A stretch of 5,674 bases of DNA, taken from positions 1-5,674 of the forward strand of contig CAYXVE010000109.1 of assembly GCA_964468435.1 (NCBI GenBank), written 5' to 3'. Within the stretch, counting starts at the first letter, position 1; each line of letters begins with the position of its first letter. The notes below the pieces were generated by a model, which saw only the letters and a list, made by a program, of their open reading frames with translations, was not told the origin of the DNA and did not search any database. Below, one piece after another: positions 1 to 4,698 of this stretch. Position numbers and translations under genes: made by a program. Source of the stretch: JBCCTX01 sp964468435. Its GTDB lineage: Bacteria; Bacteroidota; Bacteroidia; J057.

Positions 1-1
1 T

Positions 2-229
2 TATAAGCTAGCAAACATCAACCGTTTCAAACTGGAGAAGGTCATCCACAAATTCTTTGAGCCCACAAAGCTGGAGATTGAGATTACCGATCGATTTGGG
101 AAGCTCGTCAAAGTTAGGGAGTGGTTTTTGGTGCCGCTCTTTGTGATCGACGAAATGGTAGAGAAGATTAAGGATGGAACGATTAGTGATCATTATTACG
201 ATCCGACTTCAGCGGAGCTAAAGAGATAG
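2..229 (+). CDS. GIY-YIG/MUG113-type nuclease family protein, C-terminal fragment
   Basis: The first 75 codons of the window are open and end at TAG (227-229); the start and catalytic part lie before the window. The visible tail contains NINRFKLEKVIHKFF, then EIEITDRFGKLVKVREWFLV, then PLFVIDEMVEKIKDGTISD and a final YDP. From memory this succession (KLE-IHKFF, DRFGK-REWFLVPL, IDE-I-DGTI) is typical of the C-terminus of larger GIY-YIG (T5orf172/MUG113) proteins, which are often found in accessory DNA. The GIY-YIG catalytic motifs cannot be seen here, so nuclease activity is inferred from the family. The minus-strand reading of the same stretch (8-193) shows no family features and is treated as a shadow. 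The gene converges with the minus-strand genes to its right. Confidence 0.75.
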   Translation, partial: YKLANINRFKLEKVIHKFFEPTKLEIEITDRFGKLVKVREWFLVPLFVIDEMVEKIKDGTISDHYYDPTSAELKR

Positions 230-402
230 AAGTTACTACGAGAAGGGTTGTGTTTCCCCTTCGGCTCCCATGCCAATTTCTCGACTGTAGACTCAGGGAA
301 ATGAGCCAGTTCTTTGGGGAAATGCGGGTAATACTTCAAACAGACTAAATAGGGATGATATTTGTGGATAAATCTGTGGATAAGTAGTGGATAACCTGTG
401 TA
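196..402 (-). other. Open reading extension in frame with the small gene, no start codon
   Basis: On the minus strand the frame of the 78-residue gene continues after its TAA (403-405) for 68 codons to another TAA (196-198). The part from about 340 to 200 reads like real protein, for example YYPHFPKELAHFPESTVEKL followed by AWEPKGKHNPSRSNFY. There is no ATG in it, its left end overlaps the last codons of the GIY-YIG gene, and its right end consists of the DnaA-box-like array. It may be a decayed gene fragment, part of a dispersed repeat, or chance. I do not recognise a family. The stretch 230-402 holds no other gene that I can support. Confidence 0.2.
242..262. repeat. 6-bp hairpin downstream of the GIY-YIG gene
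   Basis: GAAGGG (242-247) pairs perfectly with CCCTTC (257-262) around a 9-base loop, starting 12 bases after the GIY-YIG stop. It lies between converging genes, where a terminator would be expected, but there is no T-run after the stem on either strand, so it is not a canonical intrinsic terminator. The sequence continuing to 270 also resembles the 3' end of a tRNA (see findings). Confidence 0.4.
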
Positions 403-405
403 TTA
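363..405 (-). promoter_or_regulatory. Array of four DnaA-box-like 9-mers
   Basis: Read on the minus strand, there are 9-mers TTATCCACA (363-371), TTATCCACA (375-383), TTATCCACT (386-394) and TAATACACA (397-405). The first two match the DnaA box TTATNCACA exactly, and the others have one mismatch each. All point the same way, with start-to-start distances of 12, 11 and 11 bp, close to one helical turn. The last one overlaps the stop codon of the 78-residue gene. DnaA binding is inferred from the consensus. Confidence 0.55.
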
Positions 406-639
406 TTTCTCTATTTTTCTGAAAATCAATAGATATCCTTGATGCTGACTATGACCTGCAGGATTGGGGTGATAGGTATCTTTAATTTCCAGCAGTTCGT
501 AATTCTGATAAGCTTGTTCAGAGAGCAGATCCTCCAGAATATTGGAGAGTTCCTCTCCTGGCAGTTTGCTGGTAGACTTAAAAATATTATTTCCTTTTGT
601 TGTGTAGGAAGGCACAAATTTGACTACATATGGTTTCAT
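403..639 (-). CDS. Small conserved-looking hypothetical protein (possibly DUF4177-like fold)
   Basis: This 78-residue protein has no signal peptide or membrane segment. It starts with a strand-like segment (YVVKFVP, residues 4-10), has a helix-rich centre (EELSNILEDLLSEQAYQNYELLEI, roughly residues 29-52), a polar His/Pro/Asn-containing loop, and ends with a strand-like YLLIFRK. The order strand, long helix ending in 'YELLEI', loop, terminal 'GYLLIFRK' resembles small DUF4177-type proteins, but this is a pattern impression only and I assign no function. The ATG (637-639) lies 14 bp after the stop of the NUDIX gene, so cotranscription with it is likely. No Shine-Dalgarno sequence is visible; the leader is A-rich. 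The plus-strand reading of the same region (439-657) and the other minus-strand frame (426-617) look like shadows. Confidence 0.6.
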   Translation of the reverse strand: MKPYVVKFVPSYTTKGNNIFKSTSKLPGEELSNILEDLLSEQAYQNYELLEIKDTYHPNPAGHSQHQGYLLIFRKIEK

Positions 640-653
640 AGTTTTGCATGGTG

Positions 654-1151
654 TTAGTTAATATTTCCTAGGTATATGGATGATTCGATCCATTTTTCAG
701 CCATAATGAGATCTGCAATAGCTTGGGGGAATAATTTCACTTGTTTCAAATCCGCTACCTTGATCCACTCGATCCCAATTTGTTCTGCATCCATTTCCGT
801 AACCTTTTCTGGTCGTATTTCAGAGACTATCTCACAGCGGAATATCAATTCCAGTTGATGGAAGTCGGGATCCTGTTCAGCAAATTCGTGGAAGGAACTG
901 ATATAATCCCGAACAAAACACAGATTTATTACATTGATTTCAGCTCCGGTTTCCTCCAGACATTCCCTTTTCACAGCTTCCTCGATCGTTTCTCCGTGCT
1001 CTTGTCCCCCTCCTGGAAGTGTGTAATACACCTGTCCAAACTTTTGGTTTTTGTTGAGTAAAATTTTACCGTTCTGAATAATGATAGCCCTGGCAGCAAC
1101 GCGTACTTTTTTCATGTGTAAATTTTGGAAATTCTTTCGAACTGTTCCCAT
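654..1151 (-). CDS. NUDIX hydrolase
   Basis: NUDIX enzymes hydrolyse nucleoside diphosphates linked to another group, such as oxidised dNTPs or ADP-ribose; the substrate here cannot be told from sequence. The diagnostic box GX5EX7REUXEEXGU is complete: G48, E54, R62-E63, E66-E67 and G69, within the segment PGGGQEHGETIEEAVKRECL and the EETGA that follows. The only oddity is Cys64 at a position usually occupied by an aliphatic residue. A strand VRVAARAIII precedes the box, as usual in the family, and the protein is cytosolic. The longest reading starts at 1151 (165 residues), but Met13 (ATG at 1113-1115), just before KKVRVAARAI, fits the normal family N-terminus better; the first 12 residues look non-conserved. 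Neither start has a clear Shine-Dalgarno sequence. It lies 56 bp after thiL and 14 bp before the 78-residue gene, on the same strand. Confidence 0.9.
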   Translation of the reverse strand: MGTVRKNFQNLHMKKVRVAARAIIIQNGKILLNKNQKFGQVYYTLPGGGQEHGETIEEAVKRECLEETGAEINVINLCFVRDYISSFHEFAEQDPDFHQLELIFRCEIVSEIRPEKVTEMDAEQIGIEWIKVADLKQVKLFPQAIADLIMAEKWIESSIYLGNIN

Positions 1152-1177
1152 AAAAGGGCTGAATTTTTACTCACTCG

Positions 1178-1197
1178 TTTTCCACAGGCTTTCCACA
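1178..1197 (+). promoter_or_regulatory. Pair of DnaA-box-like 9-mers between thiL and the NUDIX gene
   Basis: TTTTCCACA (1178-1186) matches TTWTNCACA fully, and CTTTCCACA (1189-1197) has one mismatch. They point the same way and are 11 bp apart, the spacing seen in the other arrays. They fill part of the 56-bp gap between thiL and the longest NUDIX start, where a transcription terminator is not visible. Confidence 0.4.
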
Positions 1198-1207
1198 TCA
1201 TGGTGAA

Positions 1208-2236
1208 TTACTTGAAATGCTGCCAACCCTGAGCTTCGATATCTACAGCTTGCCCTGAATCCAGAATGATCTGAGTCTGACCTTCGTCTTCGGTAATATG
1301 CCCGATAATGCTCAGACCCCGAATAGTTGCTACCTCCTGAAAAGTTGAGACAGGCACTGTAAACAATAGCTCGTAGTCTTCGCCACCATTTAGGGCAAAA
1401 GTGGTGGGACTGATTTCAAACTCTTCAGCTACTTTGACGGTCTGATGGTCGATGGGAATTTTGTTGGCATAGATGGTGGCACCTACTTTGCTGTGTTTAC
1501 ATATGTGGTGGATTTCGCTAGCTAAACCATCACTGATATCCATCATGGATGTGGGCCTAATCCCCTTTTTTTTCAGTTCTTTGAGTACTGTACCCGGAAG
1601 TTCAGGCTTGAGCTGTCTTCCCACGACATAGTCGTAATCATTGAGGTCCGGCTGTTGATCGGATTGGTTGAGGAATACAGTCTTTTCACGATCCAGCACC
1701 AGATAACCTGCATAGGCTGCCCCGAGATCACCTGTAACACAGATTAGGTCTCTGGGCTGTGCTCCCTTCCGATAGACGATATCTGATTCATCTGCTTCTC
1801 CAAAAGCAGTTACAGAGATCATCAATCCTTGATTGGAGCTGTTGGTATCTCCACCTAGAAGGTCTATGTGATAGGTTTCGCAAGCTAATTTGATGCCCTC
1901 ATAAAGTTCTTCCATCGCTTCTATGGTGAAGCGGTTGCTGATCGCCACAGAGATAGTGATCCCGTAGGGCATGGCATTCATTGCCAGGATATCGCTCAGG
2001 TTGACAATAATCGATTTATACCCAAGGTGGCGTAGCGGACAATAAGACAGATCAAAATGGACTCCTTCGATGAGAAGATCAGTAGTAAATACCTGCACCT
2101 TCCCATCTCCGCAACGTACTACTGCGGCATCGTCTCCAACCCGCTTCAATACCTGGGGATAAAACGCTGGGAAACCTTGCGTGAGGTGGTCTATCAGACC
2201 AAATTCGCCTAGTTGGGATATGGGTGTAAAAGACAT
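1208..2236 (-). CDS. thiL: Thiamine-monophosphate kinase
   Basis: ThiL phosphorylates thiamine monophosphate with ATP to give thiamine diphosphate, the last step of thiamine cofactor synthesis, in the cytosol. The 342-residue protein is of normal or slightly long length for the family. It shows the expected motifs in order: GEFGLID near the N-terminus (residues 10-16), GDDAAV (34-39), TTDLLIEGVHF (51-61), NLSDILAMNAMP (79-90), GGDTN (128-132), TGDLGAAYAG (168-177), MDISDGLASE (232-241) and NGGEDYELLFTV (283-294). These Asp-rich motifs bind Mg-ATP and the substrate phosphate in this PurM/AIR-synthase-like superfamily. The start at 2236 places GEFGLID at the usual distance. No other thiamine genes are adjacent. 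The gene is 328 bp downstream of nadA and may have its own promoter, but I could not identify a clear TAnnTTTG box upstream. Confidence 0.96.
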   Translation of the reverse strand: MSFTPISQLGEFGLIDHLTQGFPAFYPQVLKRVGDDAAVVRCGDGKVQVFTTDLLIEGVHFDLSYCPLRHLGYKSIIVNLSDILAMNAMPYGITISVAISNRFTIEAMEELYEGIKLACETYHIDLLGGDTNSSNQGLMISVTAFGEADESDIVYRKGAQPRDLICVTGDLGAAYAGYLVLDREKTVFLNQSDQQPDLNDYDYVVGRQLKPELPGTVLKELKKKGIRPTSMMDISDGLASEIHHICKHSKVGATIYANKIPIDHQTVKVAEEFEISPTTFALNGGEDYELLFTVPVSTFQEVATIRGLSIIGHITEDEGQTQIILDSGQAVDIEAQGWQHFK

Positions 2237-2261
2237 CTGTGCTGGTTTGAGGTTAAATTAA

Positions 2262-2273
2262 CAGAATATTCTG
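2262..2273. repeat. 12-bp perfect palindrome upstream of thiL
   Basis: CAGAATATTCTG is a perfect 12-bp palindrome centred about 32 bp upstream of the thiL start. Its position would suit an operator for a dimeric regulator, but no regulator is known to me for this sequence. A palindrome of this size can also occur by chance in AT-rich DNA. Confidence 0.35.
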
Positions 2274-2302
2274 CTCAGAATGCTTTGCGATTTCAGGTTA
2301 AC

Positions 2303-2391
2303 TAATCTAGAAATGATCTATCTTAACGTGATTCCTACCACACCTGATATAGCCATTCAATATTAGAAAAACAATATTCATCCCTAGATTA
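2303..2391. repeat. Spaced inverted repeat in the nadA-thiL gap
   Basis: TAATCTAG (2303-2310) and CTAGATTA (2384-2391) are exact inverted copies separated by 73 bp; extending the arms to 12 bp gives 11 of 12 matches. Between them is a 7-bp direct repeat CAATATT (2358-2364 and 2372-2378). The function is unknown and chance cannot be excluded. Confidence 0.25.
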
Positions 2392-2413
2392 ATTATTCGA
2401 AACAAGAAAAATT

Positions 2414-2554
2414 TGTGAGTAATACACATGTTTTCCACATAGTTATACACAATTTTAAAAAAATCAGCTATCATATGCCCTTTTTGACGAGCTGACTTTT
2501 TACTGACCTTAAAAATACATGGTCAGTCATAACTTATTCACAGGTTTTTACACA
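2414..2554. promoter_or_regulatory. Cluster of six DnaA-box-like 9-mers between nadA and thiL
   Basis: Four 9-mers fully match TTWTNCACA on the plus strand: TTTTCCACA (2431-2439), TTATACACA (2443-2451), TTATTCACA (2534-2542) and TTTTACACA (2546-2554). Two more have one mismatch: TAATACACA (2420-2428, plus) and TTACTCACA (2414-2422, minus). Spacings of 11 and 12 bp (2420/2431/2443) and 12 bp (2534/2546) repeat the pattern of the other arrays. The remainder of the 328-base gap (2237-2564) contains no gene that I can see. Confidence 0.5.
2502..2527. repeat. 7-bp inverted repeat downstream of nadA
   Basis: ACTGACC (2502-2508) and GGTCAGT (2521-2527) form a perfect stem with a 12-base AT-rich loop, 38 bp beyond the nadA stop. 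In the direction of nadA transcription the stem is followed by A residues rather than T residues, so it is not a standard intrinsic terminator. It lies between the two halves of the DnaA-box-like cluster. Confidence 0.4.
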
Positions 2555-2564
2555 TATCTTGAGA

Positions 2565-3566
2565 TTATAAGCCTGCCTGCTTACTGAGTTCCAGCATGCG
2601 TTCTATAGGCTGTAAAGCTCTAATTCTCAGAGACTCTTCAATCTCTATATCTGGAGTCTCATGTTCGAGGCAAATATAGACTTTCTCAAGTGTATTGAGC
2701 TTCATGTGCGGGCAGTTGTTGCATTCACAACTTTCGTCTGTTCCCGGAGCAGGAATAAAAGTCTTTTCCGGACTTCTTTTTTCCATTTCGTGCAATATAC
2801 CACTCTCTGTAACGACGATAAAGGTGTCAGCCTCATCAGACTGGGAATAGTTGAGCAGCTTAGTCGTCGAACCGATAAAATCGGCTAACTCCAGGATGGG
2901 TTCTTCACACTCGGGGTGCGCAATAATTTTGGCTTTAGGGTGCTGATCTTTCAACTCCATTAATCTTTTCCTGGAGAAAATCTCGTGTACCATGCAGGAC
3001 CCTTCCCAAAGCACCATATCTCTCCCTGTCTGCCGGATGAGATATCTTCCCAGGTTTTTATCAGGTGCAAATATTAGGGGTTGATCTTCCGGAAAAGACC
3101 GGACAATGTACTCAGCATTGGAGGAGGTCACGATCACATCACTCATAGCCTTTAATGCTGCGGTACAGTTGATATATGAAATCACTTTGTGATCAGGATA
3201 CTGAGCCTTGAATTTGGCAAAAAGATCTGGAGGACAGCTATCTGCCAGCGAACACCCTGCTTTCAGGTCTGGCAGAATCACTTTTTTAGCTGGGTTTAAT
3301 ATTTTGGCAGTCTCTGCCATAAAATGCACTCCGGCAAAAAGTATGATGTCCGCATCTGTATTCGCTGCTTTCTGTGATAACCCCAAACTATCTCCTATGT
3401 AATCTGCTATATCCTGAATATCAGCTTCCTGATAATAATGGGCCAGTATTACGGCATTTTTCTCTTTTTTCAGGCGTTCAATTTCATCAAACAGATCCAA
3501 TGATGGATCAACTTGAATATCTAGAAATCCCCGGTTAGGAATTTGAGCTATTTTATCTGCTATCAT
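2565..3566 (-). CDS. nadA: Quinolinate synthase
   Basis: NadA condenses iminoaspartate with dihydroxyacetone phosphate to quinolinate, the first committed ring of NAD synthesis, using a [4Fe-4S] cluster in the cytosol. At 333 residues the length is normal. The three cluster ligands are placed as in the family: Cys105 in KAGCSLADSC, Cys191 in WEGSCMVHE, and the last Cys of the CECNNCPHM segment (Cys285). Other hallmarks are AHYYQ (42-46), GDSLGLS (58-64), GVHFMAETAKILNP (79-92), HPEC (217-220), VTESGILHEM (252-261) and PAPGTDESC (272-280). The extra cysteines in CECNNC are seen in some NadA proteins. The ATG at 3564-3566 gives a normal N-terminus; a TAGAG just before it is at most a weak ribosome site. 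nadB and nadC are not in the window, and iminoaspartate must be supplied by an enzyme encoded elsewhere. It reads away from the putative origin. Confidence 0.97.
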   Translation of the reverse strand: MIADKIAQIPNRGFLDIQVDPSLDLFDEIERLKKEKNAVILAHYYQEADIQDIADYIGDSLGLSQKAANTDADIILFAGVHFMAETAKILNPAKKVILPDLKAGCSLADSCPPDLFAKFKAQYPDHKVISYINCTAALKAMSDVIVTSSNAEYIVRSFPEDQPLIFAPDKNLGRYLIRQTGRDMVLWEGSCMVHEIFSRKRLMELKDQHPKAKIIAHPECEEPILELADFIGSTTKLLNYSQSDEADTFIVVTESGILHEMEKRSPEKTFIPAPGTDESCECNNCPHMKLNTLEKVYICLEHETPDIEIEESLRIRALQPIERMLELSKQAGL

Positions 3567-3569
3567 CTC

Positions 3570-3620
3570 TATTATTATTATACTTTAAGTTAATATATAA
3601 ATATATAAGTATTATTAAGT
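3570..3620. other. AT-rich tract, candidate DNA unwinding element
   Basis: Only 4 of 51 bases are G or C. It holds an ATT trinucleotide run (3571-3579) and an exact tandem 8-mer ATATATAA (3593-3600 and 3601-3608). It sits at the nadA edge of the gap, directly beside the first DnaA-box-like site (3622-3630), which is the arrangement expected for the site of strand opening. It also overlaps the upstream region of nadA and could partly serve as its promoter. Confidence 0.45.
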
Positions 3621-3787
3621 CTGTGGAAAGTGAGGAAAACTTATTTACGAATATTTTACTTTCCATTTATACACAGAAGATCCACATACTTTTCTACATG
3701 ATTAAAAGATAAAATCATTTCATATCTATTTGTTTACACTGTCAAGACAAAAAATCCACATATTGCAGAAAAATTTTCCCCTTGATA

Positions 3788-3802
3788 ACTTATTGAATAA
3801 GT
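3788..3802. repeat. 15-bp near-perfect palindrome in the putative origin
   Basis: ACTTATT and AATAAGT are exact inverted 7-bp arms around a single central G. It could be a binding site for a dimeric protein in the origin or in control of mgsA or nadA; no known recognition sequence is assigned. Confidence 0.4.
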
Positions 3803-3804
3803 AG

Positions 3805-3890
3805 TGTGAATTCCCTGTTTATAAAACGCATTTCTATCCACAGGGGTTATTAACATTTTATGATATCCACGGATTTTTGTGGAATTCACA
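3805..3890. repeat. 10-bp inverted repeat around the central DnaA-box-like site
   Basis: TGTGAATTCC (3805-3814) and GGAATTCACA (3881-3890) are exact inverted copies 66 bp apart. Each contains a weak DnaA-box-like TTCACA core, and they flank the CTATCCACA site at 3834-3842. A symmetric layout of this sort would suit a protein-bound origin complex, though that is inference. Confidence 0.4.
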
Positions 3891-3915
3891 GGGATGTGGA
3901 AATTGGATTAGGATA

Positions 3916-3925
3916 TTGTTAACAA
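3916..3925. repeat. 10-bp palindrome TTGTTAACAA
   Basis: TTGTTAACAA is a perfect palindrome directly abutting the CTATACACA site at 3926-3934. Short and AT-rich, so chance is possible. Confidence 0.25.
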
Positions 3926-4076
3926 CTATACACAATGTTATGGATTGACCTTGTGAATAACTTAGATCTGATTTTCAGCACTTTATTAGCGTTATCATTT
4001 TTAGGGTGGATAAGTGAATTAGCTATTGCAGAGTTCTCTGATAAGCCTTATTATACAATAACCTAAATCATAGTAT

Positions 4077-4547
4077 ATGCAATCCAAGAAAAGAATAGCT
4101 CTGGTAGCTCATGACAATCGCAAAAAGGATCTGATCCAGTGGGTAGAGGAAAACTGGGAGATACTAGTGAGACATCACTTGGTATGTACAGGCACTACGG
4201 GTAAACTGATCGATGAAGCATTACGAAAAAAACTTGGAGCGCATGCGCATCAACTGGATATCCACAGACTAAAATCTGGACCTCTAGGGGGAGATCAGCA
4301 GCTGGGTGCACTGATCTCAGACCGTAAAGTAGATATATTCATTTTTTTCTGGGATCCCATGACAGCGCAACCTCATGATGTAGATGTAAAAGCACTGCTT
4401 CGTATCTCAGTGCTTTACAACATACCCACTGCCTGCAATCGCTCTAGTGCTGATTTTCTCATCGCTTCTCAATGGTTTGAAGATGATTACGTCCCTAGTT
4501 TACCCGATTTTGCTGGCTATAACCAACGCACACTTCCTGCAGAATAA
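4077..4547 (+). CDS. mgsA: Methylglyoxal synthase
   Basis: MgsA converts dihydroxyacetone phosphate to methylglyoxal and phosphate, a cytosolic bypass of lower glycolysis that relieves sugar-phosphate build-up. The 156-residue protein aligns by eye with E. coli MgsA (152 residues). It has IALVAHDNRK with His12 and Asp13, TGTTG (38-42) for phosphate binding, SGPLGGDQQLGALIS with the catalytic Asp73, FFWDP with Asp93, and PHDVDVKALLR with His100 and Asp103. All catalytic residues are present. Compared with E. coli, the loop between TGTTG and SGP is about nine residues longer (24 against 15) and charged/His-rich, including GAHAHQLDIH. The ATG at 4077 gives the normal N-terminus just before KKRIALVAHD; no Shine-Dalgarno sequence is evident. 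The gene appears to stand alone, with 151 bp before the next gene, and reads away from the putative origin. No clear terminator follows; a weak CTAATT/AATTAG hairpin is at 4594-4611. Confidence 0.96.
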   Translation: MQSKKRIALVAHDNRKKDLIQWVEENWEILVRHHLVCTGTTGKLIDEALRKKLGAHAHQLDIHRLKSGPLGGDQQLGALISDRKVDIFIFFWDPMTAQPHDVDVKALLRISVLYNIPTACNRSSADFLIASQWFEDDYVPSLPDFAGYNQRTLPAE

Positions 4548-4667
4548 CTGACAACGATCATTCCCCATACTCCATTCGAAAAGTAAATCCCTACTAATTG
4601 CTACGAATTAGAAAATAGTCTCTTTGAGATCCATATTTTCTTCAATACAAATATAAAATTATGTTAA

Positions 4668-4692
4668 TTGCATAATATAATAGTTGCATAAT
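4668..4692. promoter_or_regulatory. Direct repeat and TATAAT upstream of the membrane PAS gene
   Basis: TTGCATAAT occurs twice (4668-4676 and 4684-4692), 16 bp apart, just before the ATG at 4699. Between them is TATAAT (4676-4681). The repeats could be an operator overlapping a promoter, but the second lies only 6 bp from the start codon, and Bacteroidota promoters normally use TAnnTTTG rather than TATAAT. It could instead be chance in AT-rich DNA. Confidence 0.3.
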
Positions 4693-4698
4693 TAAGCC

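Larger units (their letters stand above)
3622..4013. promoter_or_regulatory. DnaA-box-like cluster of the putative origin
   Basis: Exact matches to TTATNCACA are TTATACACA (3667-3675, plus) and TTATTCACA (3952-3960, minus). One-mismatch matches to TTWTNCACA are CTTTCCACA (3622-3630, minus), CTATCCACA (3834-3842, plus), ATTTCCACA (3895-3903, minus), CTATACACA (3926-3934, plus) and TTATCCACC (4005-4013, minus). Weaker two-mismatch sites include 3678-3686 and 3752-3760 (plus). Unlike the outer arrays, these are in mixed orientation and more widely spaced. Confidence 0.5.
3567..4076. other. Putative chromosomal replication origin region (oriC)
   Basis: This 510-base gene-free stretch lies between divergent nadA and mgsA. 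It combines a 51-base tract of 92% A+T, a tandem AT repeat, palindromes and seven 9-mers within one mismatch of the DnaA-box consensus TTWTNCACA, plus several with two mismatches. All recognisable complete genes in the window point away from it, as expected for genes on the leading strand of two departing forks. DnaA-box clusters next to an AT-rich unwinding element are the established signature of bacterial origins. That this is oriC is an inference; dnaA, dnaN and gyrB, often near origins, are not visible here. It must also contain the promoters for nadA and mgsA, which I could not pinpoint. Confidence 0.5.

Noticed and set aside
8..193. Minus-strand open frame of 61 codons
   Set aside because: The plus strand here encodes a recognisable GIY-YIG family C-terminus, so the minus reading is a shadow.
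439..657. Plus-strand open frame of 72 codons
   Set aside because: It is opposite the 78-residue minus-strand gene, has a Cys/Phe/Trp-rich composition unlike a real protein, and no ribosome site.
741..1061. Plus-strand open frame of 106 codons, and another at 676-858
   Set aside because: Both lie opposite the NUDIX gene, which has a complete catalytic box; these are antisense shadows.
2237..2564. Possible TPP riboswitch ahead of thiL
   Set aside because: The conserved TPP aptamer segments such as CTGAGA and ACCTGA in the proper arrangement are not present on the minus strand near the thiL start.
2661..2888. Plus-strand open frame of 75 codons, and another at 3208-3402
   Set aside because: Both lie opposite nadA, a full-length conserved enzyme.
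3567..4076. CRISPR array or insertion sequence in the long gap
   Set aside because: The repeated 9-mers are short, unevenly spaced and in both orientations, and there is no transposase or terminal inverted repeat pair with a target duplication.
4648..4655. Minus-strand TATATTTG, a match to the Bacteroidota -7 promoter box TAnnTTTG
   Set aside because: It would transcribe antisense into mgsA, has no matching -33 TTTG, and is likely by chance in AT-rich DNA.
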